Positions 1 through 7,580 of a DNA stretch of 24,073 bases are shown piece by piece. Location: IMG/VR virus record IMGVR_UViG_3300009545_000275, positions 1 through 24,073 of that record; one strand, written 5' to 3'. The notes beneath the pieces are model-generated. The model searched no databases and was not told the DNA's origin. It saw nothing but the letters and a program-made list of their open reading frames with translations. A program made the position numbers and the translations under genes. Source of the DNA: a virus. Position 1 is the first letter of the stretch; every line of letters starts with the position of its first letter.

Positions 1-300
1 GCGAGTTACCGATGTGCCGAAGATCGCCCCGCGGCTGATTACCCAAGGACTAAACCCGGAGGTTGCCGAGTTGACACGGACACGCAGCAATATTTCCGTG
101 TTGCGGAAGTCTTCGCTCTTGGTGAGGATGTACGCCTGATTAACAGTATCGGCAGCGTGAACGACTGGTACGCCTCCGTCCGTGGTATAGGCGATGTTCA
201 TCATACGGAACATCGAAGAATCGGCAGCCGGGTTGCTGAAGTCGGTGGAGTAGGTCCGGCCGAAGTAAACGGCATTTAAAGGATATCGTCCAAGTGGCAT
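1..300 (-). CDS. Tail-region protein, N-terminal part (runs off the left edge)
   Basis: The frame is open from ATG at 300 to the window edge and gives the first 100 residues, beginning MPLGRYPLNAVYFGRTYSTD. The start is supported by GAGG seven bases upstream and by its position directly after the terminator at 317-344. I see no signal peptide, membrane segment or catalytic motif. The fragment is rich in Tyr, Thr, Ser and Asn, as is common in beta-structured phage tail proteins. It follows the fibre-like gene at 365-2440 in the leftward unit, so a distal tail or accessory fibre role is likely from context alone. No family is recognised. The terminator just upstream implies separate or reduced transcription relative to the preceding gene. 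Confidence 0.75.
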   Translation of the reverse strand, partial: MPLGRYPLNAVYFGRTYSTDFSNPAADSSMFRMMNIAYTTDGGVPVVHAADTVNQAYILTKSEDFRNTEILLRVRVNSATSGFSPWVISRGAIFGTSVTR

Positions 301-316
301 GGTGCAACCTCAAAAG

Positions 317-344
317 AAAAAGCCGCCCCGGTAACCGGAGCGAC
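317..344 (-). terminator. Intrinsic terminator after the fibre gene
   Basis: On the minus strand a 10-bp stem (arms 344-335 and 331-322, three-base loop) is followed by TTTTTCTTTT. Two of the ten pairs are G-U in minus-strand RNA and would be C-A mismatches in plus-strand RNA, so the hairpin works for leftward transcription only. It begins 20 bases after the stop of the fibre gene and its T run ends 16 bases before the next start codon. It shares the core GCGGCTTTTT with the terminators at 7523-7554 and 20122-20150. Confidence 0.85.
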
Positions 345-364
345 TTTATGTCACGAAGCATAAA

Positions 365-2440
365 TTACATAACGCGGAAATCGGTAATGTTCGCAAAACT
401 TGGAGCGGCCACGCTCCCCCCGGTATCTTTGAGTGAGTATCTGACGTATCGCCATGTGCCTGAACTCAAGGCTATCGCCTGGCTTGTCGTTAGATAGGCA
501 AAGGTGCCGGAGTTGTTGACGGTGTTTGTGAAAATATTTGTCCAGGACAATCCGTCCAAGGAATATTCACAAACTTCCGTTGCGTTGTTTGTCCAGCCCC
601 GAGTTACACTCAGATTTGCTCCAGGAGCAAATCCGTTAGCCCCGAGGTCGAGTAGTGCAGTGTTCCCCACATCCGCGCTATTGATCAACTCATTGTAGTG
701 GCTGAGCACGTCCGCCCCTGTGAAGTGTTGATTGTACAGAGCCGCGTAATAGATCGGAAGTTGCCACTGGGGGTTAGCAGAGCCGCCGCCACTCACCGGG
801 GGCTGGCCTCCCAGTATCGTTTGTGTCTGCGCGGCTCCGCTGCTTCTGCGCGGATTGCTATTTCCACTGCCTTCGAGCACACCATTGACATAGAACTCCC
901 AGAGACCAGACGAACTGGTGTAAGTCAGGACGATGTGGCTAACAGGCTCATCATGGGCAACGGAGCTTGTAAAGTTGAACGGCAATCCAACGGCAATGCT
1001 TGTCGCGCCGTAGTTCGATCCGTTTTTAAAGATCGTAAATACGGCAGAGCCATTATCAACACCCTGGCAGAATATCGTCCTCGCTCCTACGGCAATAGCC
1101 GTTCCTTTAACGAAAACTTCGGCGGTCATGTCTCCGGTGTTAGAGACAATGCCGGCGGTGACCGCAGCGGTTCTTGCGCCACCGGGATTCCAGTAAGAGC
1201 CCGCGGCGTCCGTGCCATATACGGCCCCCGCGCTGCTGATTGTCAAGTCGTTCGTGGGAGTGGTCACGCTGTCGTGCAGCGTTGTGCCGCTCGATTCCGT
1301 GATCAGCCACCGCGCGGACATATTCGTCGTGAAGGCCGTTGTCTTGACGTAGTTCCCGGTAATATTGCCCCGGTAGCCGGTATTGGTGTCTCCCGGAACA
1401 CGATCGACGATCAGAGGCGCACGGGTGAACGTGGAGGAGGTAGGATCGACCTGGAAGGCCGGCGCAATGCTCATGACGCCTGAGCCGCCCACGCCCAGAG
1501 CGCCCCCGCTCCCATCCGACGCACCGGTTATTCGCCCCTTGGAATCTATGTTGACGTTTGGGTTGACGTAAGTTCCCGCAACGACGCCGGAGTCAGGCAG
1601 GTCGTTCGTCACAAGAGATCGTGGTCCGGGAATTCCAGAGATGCCATCAGGCGAGGCCATAACCTTATTGGCCGCTGCCGAAGCGAAATCGAGCTTTGAT
1701 TTTTCTGCTCCTCCGGGAGACGTCGTAGTCCATGTGAAAGTGGAACTGGCATCAAGTTTGAAGCTGAGATAGTCCGGGTTTGTATCTGTTGCGGAATTGC
1801 CAACCGTGAAAGAATCTCCCGCAACAAGCAGAAACCACTTAGTAGGATCGGTTCCAGGCGTAACGTTTGTCGATGTGGCGATCGCGAGGTAGCTGCTGCC
1901 GCCGTACGTGACAAGGTCATTCGCGTTGTATGTCCCGAGATTGCTCCACGGCCCGATTGGGTTGAGACTGGCCCCGGGAGGTCCGGCAAGATTGACTACA
2001 AGGCTCCATGCGCCGGAGGCTTTGAGATACATATCCCCCGTGCCCGTTGCCGGGTCTGTATTGATATAGTAATTGCCGTCAACGCCGAGGCCGGAACCTG
2101 GCACACCCGAGCCGTGAAGGATCGTCAGCGACGTTGTTGCAATCGGTACCCAGCTCACGGTGCCGGCGTCGTAATATTTAATGATCGCCGGTACGGTGGA
2201 GGCATCTCTCCAGAGGTAAGCGGTATCGGTCGGCGGAACCCCGGTATTCGTCTCGATCATGGGACCGGGAAACACCTGCGCATTTGTGAGCCTTGCGTCA
2301 GCGCTCCACAGCAGATAATAGCCGTCTGCCGGAGCCGCGCCGATATATTCCGGTCGCCCCCCGCCGCCGCCTCCGATCGCCGGAATCTGTGTGCCTCCCG
2401 TCAGGGGCGGGCCTCCCAGCACTCCTCCATTGATTGGCAT
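365..2440 (-). CDS. Tail fibre / receptor-binding protein with CBM-like and LamG-like domains
   Basis: A 691-residue virion protein likely to contact the host surface. Visible parts in order: a Gly/Pro-rich N-terminus (residues 1-35) with a run of six glycines; a short GPPG stretch near 153; a CBM5/12-like module around 162-206 with the W..Y..ND.V.Y.G..Y.A...PGTDP.KW pattern; a fibre repeat around 279-304 (VAGTYVNPNVNIDSKGRIT), a type common in tail fibres; a probable concanavalin A/LamG-like lectin domain around 375-590 that ends with a YNQHFTGADVLSHYNEL-type segment; and a C-terminal beta domain around 600-691. The start is ATG at 2440, 21 bases after the preceding stop. Domain assignments are by eye. 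A role in adsorption is inferred from the sugar-binding modules and the position downstream of the tape measure. No chaperone or autocleavage domain is evident. Confidence 0.8.
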   Translation of the reverse strand: MPINGGVLGGPPLTGGTQIPAIGGGGGGRPEYIGAAPADGYYLLWSADARLTNAQVFPGPMIETNTGVPPTDTAYLWRDASTVPAIIKYYDAGTVSWVPIATTSLTILHGSGVPGSGLGVDGNYYINTDPATGTGDMYLKASGAWSLVVNLAGPPGASLNPIGPWSNLGTYNANDLVTYGGSSYLAIATSTNVTPGTDPTKWFLLVAGDSFTVGNSATDTNPDYLSFKLDASSTFTWTTTSPGGAEKSKLDFASAAANKVMASPDGISGIPGPRSLVTNDLPDSGVVAGTYVNPNVNIDSKGRITGASDGSGGALGVGGSGVMSIAPAFQVDPTSSTFTRAPLIVDRVPGDTNTGYRGNITGNYVKTTAFTTNMSARWLITESSGTTLHDSVTTPTNDLTISSAGAVYGTDAAGSYWNPGGARTAAVTAGIVSNTGDMTAEVFVKGTAIAVGARTIFCQGVDNGSAVFTIFKNGSNYGATSIAVGLPFNFTSSVAHDEPVSHIVLTYTSSSGLWEFYVNGVLEGSGNSNPRRSSGAAQTQTILGGQPPVSGGGSANPQWQLPIYYAALYNQHFTGADVLSHYNELINSADVGNTALLDLGANGFAPGANLSVTRGWTNNATEVCEYSLDGLSWTNIFTNTVNNSGTFAYLTTSQAIALSSGTWRYVRYSLKDTGGSVAAPSFANITDFRVM

Positions 2441-2461
2441 TTAATTCCAAGACCTTTCCAC

Positions 2462-4054
2462 TTAATCGCTTACCCATGACCTTCCCCCATTCGTAGAATG
2501 GCATGTCTTCCGATACCACTTGCCAAGATTGTCCGATTTGTAGACTTGCATCGTCGAACCATCATAGGCGTCCGCGATCAGTAGGACGATAAAGTTTTTC
2601 CACGCCCATATTAACGATCGTGAATCGGACGTACTTAGCTGGATAATCGGCGTCAGGTTGGCGCCGTCTTTTGTGCTGCTGCACCAACATAAACGAATCA
2701 AGGAGTCCGGGTCAATGCTCCATGGATATAGTCCCGCGACGGTGAAGAATCTGCCGGATATTCCAATCGCATATTGCCTGTATTTGGAATAGTATCCGTA
2801 GCCCGGAGGTGTCGGACCGATCACGACGTCCTCATCCGCGATCCTGGGAATATCCGTATATCCAAGCGGGAACACATGATGATATTTATTGATATCGATA
2901 AAATCGTCTTCAGACCAGCCGGCATTATTCCAGGAGACCCCGCGCAGTGATTGAGGCTGCGTTGCGTAGAGCGCTCCATAAGCAACCTGCGGGCCGCACG
3001 CCTGTGTGAGAGGAGAGTGTATCTGCCACGTGTCCCCGTCATCTTTGCTCGAAAGCAGCGGAGTCAGGGGAGGCGTTGGGGATTGTCCGAGCGCAAGCAA
3101 TTGGTACGCGCCTCCGGATTGATTACCGGAGCCGTTCTGCCCCGGATCGCCTCCCCGCGTGTACCAGGACATTGAGCCGTTCAAAAGAATCGTGGATCCG
3201 CTCGTATCTCCTGATTTTGTAGTCGTGTCTCTCCACGTATTTCCACCGTCAAATGATATTCGTGGCGCAAACCAGGCATTCGGCCCGGTGAAGCCGTAGG
3301 CAAAGAGAGTTCCGGACGGAAATGCGTTAATGCCCGACAGATAGACTCGTTCGGCACTATAGTTATCGGATATCGGATTACCGAGATGATCTTTTGCTCC
3401 GATTTCTACTCCAGGACGGAAGCTCTCCCCAAAATCATCGGATCGTATAAAAGTCGGCGAAGTAAAATTAAACGTCGTGTCACTTGATTTTGTCGCAGTC
3501 ACGAGACCAAATAGACGCGGGGATCCTCCGCCTGTTGGAAGTCCTATTGAGGAGACTGCGACGATTCCTGCGGAGTTTCTTGGATCTCTCGGAGGGATGA
3601 CCGGAGGCGCGGGAGCTGTTACCGTGATCGTCAGCGTAATTGTATGTTGCAGGAAGAGATTGTCTGCAACATAGACATAGCCTTTCGTTTTGTCGACACC
3701 ATCTACAGGGTCAATAAAGAGATAGTTATGCCGAGAGTAGGCGTCTGCGTATGCCGTGTAGGTTCCCGCAGGGAGATCGATCGATGTTACGATCTGCAGA
3801 ACCCCGCCGATGATATTGCCCCCGCCTTCCGTATAGCCCAACGCTGTTTTTATCAGAAATCTCTGCGTGTCGTCGGGGTCTGTAATTGGAGTTGGCCCTG
3901 GAGTGTTTTTAAACAGGCTAATCCCCGTGTTAATTGCCGCTGGATAGTCGGTGGCAAAAGTTGGCGGAGCTGTCGTCGTAATCGGCGTTGTGATCGTATC
4001 TCCGGCCGCAACGGTAAAGCTTGTTGTAGGGATATCCCAATCAAAGGGAGGCAT
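2462..4054 (-). CDS. Distal tail protein with Asp-box (BNR-like) repeats
   Basis: A 530-residue protein. Asp-box type motifs (S-x-D-x-G-x-T-W) are visible as SFDGGNTW at 267-274, SKDDGDTW at 336-343 and STNGGRSW at 520-527, with a degenerate copy RSDDFGESF at 204-212. Such motifs mark beta-propeller blades in sialidases and in many non-enzymatic propellers. The first 150 residues are Thr/Pro-rich and beta-like, ending in a proline linker (APAPPVIPPRDP) before the propeller region. I cannot confirm the sialidase arginine triad, so enzymatic activity is not claimed. The start ATG lies one base after the TAA of the upstream gene, so the two are probably translated together. G+C is lower here than in the head genes (about 47% for 2521-2640), consistent with exchange of host-range genes. 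A receptor-binding or glycan-binding role is inferred. Confidence 0.75.
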   Translation of the reverse strand: MPPFDWDIPTTSFTVAAGDTITTPITTTAPPTFATDYPAAINTGISLFKNTPGPTPITDPDDTQRFLIKTALGYTEGGGNIIGGVLQIVTSIDLPAGTYTAYADAYSRHNYLFIDPVDGVDKTKGYVYVADNLFLQHTITLTITVTAPAPPVIPPRDPRNSAGIVAVSSIGLPTGGGSPRLFGLVTATKSSDTTFNFTSPTFIRSDDFGESFRPGVEIGAKDHLGNPISDNYSAERVYLSGINAFPSGTLFAYGFTGPNAWFAPRISFDGGNTWRDTTTKSGDTSGSTILLNGSMSWYTRGGDPGQNGSGNQSGGAYQLLALGQSPTPPLTPLLSSKDDGDTWQIHSPLTQACGPQVAYGALYATQPQSLRGVSWNNAGWSEDDFIDINKYHHVFPLGYTDIPRIADEDVVIGPTPPGYGYYSKYRQYAIGISGRFFTVAGLYPWSIDPDSLIRLCWCSSTKDGANLTPIIQLSTSDSRSLIWAWKNFIVLLIADAYDGSTMQVYKSDNLGKWYRKTCHSTNGGRSWVSD

Positions 4055-4055
4055 C

Positions 4056-5168
4056 TTATCGCTCCGCTTTGGTCACCACATCGAATGCGCCGGCGGTTGC
4101 CGTTCCGGCGACGGCGATTGCTGTCGGGACACCATTCAAGCGATCGCCGCCGGTGGAAGGCGTTAGATCCACATATGAGCCGGCCGTGGCCGCGCCGATG
4201 TTACCTGTCCATGTGCGCGATACGCCGTTCTGATTGGGACCGGTGACCGTCACGACTCCCGTGCCGTTAATGGTAACAGTGATTTTGCAGCGTGGTGTCA
4301 GGATCGGCGCGAAGGCCTGCGCAACGGGCATCGATCCCAAGTAGAGCGGATTACCGAAGGTGTTCAGCGTCCACTTGGTAAGGTCCGTGCCAGGCGTAAT
4401 ATTAGTTGACCCTGTGACTGCGACGTAATAGACGCCGCCTGAGATCACGACGTCCTTGGTCGAATAGGTGGTAGCACTGTTCCATGTGCCCTTCCAGGTC
4501 GTACCCGTGCCGCCTGTGTTCGTTGCTGCCGGTGTGGAGTAGCCATTCGCCGTCGGCCAGTTCGCGGAAGCGTTATTCGTCACTGTCCCGGCGTTGGCCC
4601 CGGTATAGGTGAACGTGGCCAGGCGCATATCCGCCGGCGCGAATACCGCGGCGGGACTGAGCTGAGCGCCGCCGTTGTTCGCATACCAGTACAGGGACGC
4701 AAATGAGGGACTGTAGAGCATCTGGTAAGCCAAGAGGCCGTTGAAGTAAGCGGCGTAGGTGTTCAGATCGTTCACGCCCGATATTCCGTCCGCCGATGCA
4801 TGCGCCGTGACGATCTTTCGGATCCCGTTCAAGACGGAGATCAGATTGGCATACTCCGCGGACCGATTCAGAAAGCCTGAGCCTGCCCCGAAGCTTCCGC
4901 CGCCCACGCCGATGCCTGTGAATGCGCCCCCGACGGAGATCCCGGCGGCGCTCAGCGTCGATGAACCTGCCGCCTTGATGATGCCCTGGAAATACGGCAG
5001 CCACTCCCCGAATTGATCCGGATCCGTGGACGCGAAGATGGTTGACAATTTTGGAACCAGCATCGCCGCGTTCAGGTTCGCAACGTCGATGCCTGGTGTG
5101 AACACGTCGATCAGCACGCCCAGTTGGTCGGTGAGCGTCTTCATGTCGGCCGGCTGGATAATGGTCAT
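4056..5168 (-). CDS. Tail protein with a CBM5/12-like module
   Basis: A 370-residue protein with no overall family recognised. Residues 1-165 look mostly helical, with a Gly/Ala-rich stretch at 74-98 (GISVGG..GIGVGGGSFGAG). Around 224-268 lies a carbohydrate-binding type 5/12-like module with conserved W, Y, V, Y and the PGTD.TKW ending, closely matching a module in the fibre at 365-2440. The C-terminal 100 residues look like a compact beta domain. ATG at 5168 is preceded by AAGGA at a normal spacing. It lies between the large distal tail protein and the Asp-box protein, so a baseplate or fibre-attachment role is plausible. The helical N-terminus could attach to the tail while the module binds glycan, but that is inference. 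Confidence 0.75.
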   Translation of the reverse strand: MTIIQPADMKTLTDQLGVLIDVFTPGIDVANLNAAMLVPKLSTIFASTDPDQFGEWLPYFQGIIKAAGSSTLSAAGISVGGAFTGIGVGGGSFGAGSGFLNRSAEYANLISVLNGIRKIVTAHASADGISGVNDLNTYAAYFNGLLAYQMLYSPSFASLYWYANNGGAQLSPAAVFAPADMRLATFTYTGANAGTVTNNASANWPTANGYSTPAATNTGGTGTTWKGTWNSATTYSTKDVVISGGVYYVAVTGSTNITPGTDLTKWTLNTFGNPLYLGSMPVAQAFAPILTPRCKITVTINGTGVVTVTGPNQNGVSRTWTGNIGAATAGSYVDLTPSTGGDRLNGVPTAIAVAGTATAGAFDVVTKAER

Positions 5169-5207
5169 TGCTTGATCCTTTAGATTTCGAGCCTTTAGGA
5201 AAGCTAC

Positions 5208-6833
5208 TTAGAATAGGTTGTAAGCCCACCGGCCGAGCACGGTGGAGCGCATGACATGCGGATTGAGCACATGGAAGCGCGACGTCACCGATTCCACCAC
5301 AAGCGGAATGATGCCGCTGATCATCTCATTGTCTTCGTCGACGGCGTAGCGATCGAGTGCAAACAGGTTCGGCAGGAAGCAGCAGTCGTGACTCTCCCAG
5401 ACGTTTGGCAGTGTGATGCGGGAAAGGGCTGCGTAGGCATAGGCTTCCGTAAACACCGGATCGACAAATCGATTGGAGATCTTCACCAATGGATCTCGGA
5501 AGCCATGCACATTGGCAGTGTATCCCGGCAGGAAGTCATCGATATTGAGATAGGTTCCCTGGACCATATTGGTCGCTGGATCCAGGCCAAAGAACGCGAC
5601 TCCCGTTCGCAGATCGTCGGTATCAATCGTGAGGTTCTGCCGGTTCCACATGGAGCTGAGGAAGTCGCTGTTTGCCGGGTTGCCACTCTCCGATGTGTAA
5701 AACGTGCCCTTGTAAGGCGTCTGATACACGCCAGGGAAATAAGGCATGATCTGCGCTACCCCCTGCGAATCGCTCCACAGAACAGCGAACAGAATGTCGA
5801 GGATCTCCTGCAGCACGGAGAGGTACGTTTGTTCCGGCGACGGCGCGACCTTCGGATTCGTCCCAATTCCCAGCGGCAATTTCAGGTGCGGGCAGGACGG
5901 CGGATTGACGCCGAACGAGCAGGTCTTGAACGTGTCCGCAATGAAGTCGTCACTGCGCCCCTGCATGTTCATCACATAGCGCATGTATGCGAGGCAGCAC
6001 CAGCCGTCTCCCGGCTCCAGCACCATCGTTTGCACGCGCCCGAGCGGCCAGAGATTGTCATCGAGAACGCAGTCGAACTCCCGCAGTGGATCCGCCTTGG
6101 AGATGCGCCCACGGTGCCCGCCCCATCCCGTCATCAGATCGATCGGGGCAGACAGCGGCTGCATGGTGCCGTCTCCGGCCTGGTACTCCAACCACCGCGA
6201 GTATTTGACGGCCCGGTGCAGCCCAGCAAAACCGGAGAGATCCCCGTACGTGTTATCGAACTTGAGCGCGATCTGCGTCCGGACCAGTAGCGTGCTCCAG
6301 TCGAACCACTGTCTCTCCGATACCTCCGAAATCTTCGAGGAGATATCGATGATAGAGCCGATTGTGCTCGTATAGTCATACGTCGGCGGAATCCGCAGCT
6401 GGATCGTTGTGATCAGCGGTGACAAGAACACCGGATCGTCTGAGCCGCTGTTGATTTCGATGTAATACTTGACCCGCGTGCCCGTGAAGTCGATGGGATA
6501 GATCGCCCAGTTATACGAATAGCCTTCCGGGATTAGAGAATCTCCGAGACTGACCGATCCGTTGCCCTGATAAACGAAGGGGAGATCCAGTTCGCCGGAA
6601 TAGAGCTGCCCCGCCGACGCAAACTGCATGCCCAGATACTGGAACTGCGCCTGTCCGTTTTGACCCGAAAACCGCACCGGCCCCGCGATCATGTTGACGT
6701 TTGATGTGTACTGACGCGTAACGCCATCACCGCCAGACGGCTGCGTATTACTCGGGCGAAAAACGAGGGTCTCCTTGCCGTTGCCCAGGATCACGACCAT
6801 GGTGTTCTGACTTGGGAACGTGTGCCACGTCAC
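5208..6833 (-). CDS. Large distal tail (minor tail) protein, possibly missing its true N-terminus
   Basis: The annotated frame starts at GTG 6833, which overlaps the TGA of the upstream gene, and encodes 541 residues. It is beta-rich with several Trp/Tyr-rich blocks and no catalytic motif that I can identify; position after the tape measure suggests a distal-tail or tail-hub (Dit/Tal-like) protein. The Shine-Dalgarno match for this GTG is poor. The same frame stays open upstream to 7013 and reads as believable protein for at least 35 more residues (GENGVIGSNVQDCAKLFEQ, then NGRVIDV, directly continuing into TWHTFPSQN) but has no ATG, GTG or TTG there. The gene may therefore be the 3' part of a longer gene that includes 6830-7498 and is joined by a frameshift, natural or erroneous. 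Confidence 0.75.
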   Translation of the reverse strand: MTWHTFPSQNTMVVILGNGKETLVFRPSNTQPSGGDGVTRQYTSNVNMIAGPVRFSGQNGQAQFQYLGMQFASAGQLYSGELDLPFVYQGNGSVSLGDSLIPEGYSYNWAIYPIDFTGTRVKYYIEINSGSDDPVFLSPLITTIQLRIPPTYDYTSTIGSIIDISSKISEVSERQWFDWSTLLVRTQIALKFDNTYGDLSGFAGLHRAVKYSRWLEYQAGDGTMQPLSAPIDLMTGWGGHRGRISKADPLREFDCVLDDNLWPLGRVQTMVLEPGDGWCCLAYMRYVMNMQGRSDDFIADTFKTCSFGVNPPSCPHLKLPLGIGTNPKVAPSPEQTYLSVLQEILDILFAVLWSDSQGVAQIMPYFPGVYQTPYKGTFYTSESGNPANSDFLSSMWNRQNLTIDTDDLRTGVAFFGLDPATNMVQGTYLNIDDFLPGYTANVHGFRDPLVKISNRFVDPVFTEAYAYAALSRITLPNVWESHDCCFLPNLFALDRYAVDEDNEMISGIIPLVVESVTSRFHVLNPHVMRSTVLGRWAYNLF

Positions 6834-7498
6834 GTCGATAACGCGCCCGTTCTGCTCAAACAGCTTGGCGCAATCCTGGACATTGGATCCGATGACGCCG
6901 TTCTCCCCGTATGCGCCCCAGTACCAGCCCCGGCACCGTCCGGAACCCCTTGCTGCAGGAATGGCGGAAAGCCGGCCGATAATACAAGGCGGAACGGTGT
7001 GGCCCCAGAGCCGTCATCATCGGTTTGATCGCCCACGGAGATCTGGCACCAGTAGCGCGCGGCGTCCGGAACCGCGCCGGTTGCCGGCTGCCCGCGCCCG
7101 ATTCGGCAATAGAAGCCGGCATTCGCGGGATTGTGGTCAACCGTCGCGATGTCAAAGATCGCATCAACCGTCGAGTTCGTGAATACCATGCAGGCCTGCT
7201 GCGTCGTGCTGTCCTGCTGCTCCCGCCAATCGGATGCGCCGCCGGCCGGGAAGAACGTCTCAGCGGTCCCTGTCGGCGCAAGGACCTGCGACGCCTCAAA
7301 GATCACGCAAGCCGCTTCGGGAATCGCGCGCAGACCCGCCATCTGCACCGCGCTTTTCGTCTGTGTGATGTTGTCCTGCGTGTAGGGTGCCAGCAGGCTC
7401 ATGATCTCCGTGTGCGTGTACGGCGGTGTGCGTTGGAACCCGAAGGCTCGCACGGGCGTATCCACCAGCAATTGGAAGTTGGCTCGAAGTGAGGCCAT
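6830..7498 (-). CDS. Tail protein downstream of tape measure; C-terminal end in doubt
   Basis: A 222-residue frame starting at ATG 7498, with AGG at a usual distance upstream and a terminator before it. Residues 1 to about 170 look like a normal structural protein (for example FQRTPPYTHTEIMSLL). The last 45 or so residues become Gly/Ala-rich and then Ser/Arg-rich (SRIAPSCLSRTGALST), which is unlike the rest, while another frame over the same DNA reads as better protein in continuity with 5208-6833. One extra base in a G run (for example near 6929, in CCGGGGC) would fuse both into a product of about 763 residues. Its position directly after the tape measure fits a distal-tail protein. No family is recognised with certainty. 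Confidence 0.65.
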   Translation of the reverse strand: MASLRANFQLLVDTPVRAFGFQRTPPYTHTEIMSLLAPYTQDNITQTKSAVQMAGLRAIPEAACVIFEASQVLAPTGTAETFFPAGGASDWREQQDSTTQQACMVFTNSTVDAIFDIATVDHNPANAGFYCRIGRGQPATGAVPDAARYWCQISVGDQTDDDGSGATPFRLVLSAGFPPFLQQGVPDGAGAGTGAHTGRTASSDPMSRIAPSCLSRTGALST

Positions 7499-7522
7499 GC
7501 GTTAACCTATCGCCAGACAAAC

Positions 7523-7554
7523 AAAAAGCCGCTCGGCCATTGTGGCGAAGCGAC
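7523..7554 (-). terminator. Intrinsic terminator after the tape-measure gene
   Basis: In minus-strand RNA a hairpin with arms 7554-7543 and 7539-7528 (outer six pairs, a small internal irregularity, inner four pairs, three-base loop) is followed by TTTTTGTTTG. One outer pair is G-U only in the leftward transcript. It lies 26 bases after the tape-measure stop and its T run ends 24 bases before the next ATG. It shares the GCGGCTTTTT core with the terminators at 317-344 and 20122-20150. Confidence 0.8.
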
Positions 7555-7580
7555 TTAAAAGGACAAACAGAGAAGACTGA

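Noticed and set aside
5256-6290. A 344-codon plus-strand frame, and other long antisense frames at 7584-8426 and 698-1483
   Set aside because: Each mirrors a better minus-strand gene with natural protein composition.
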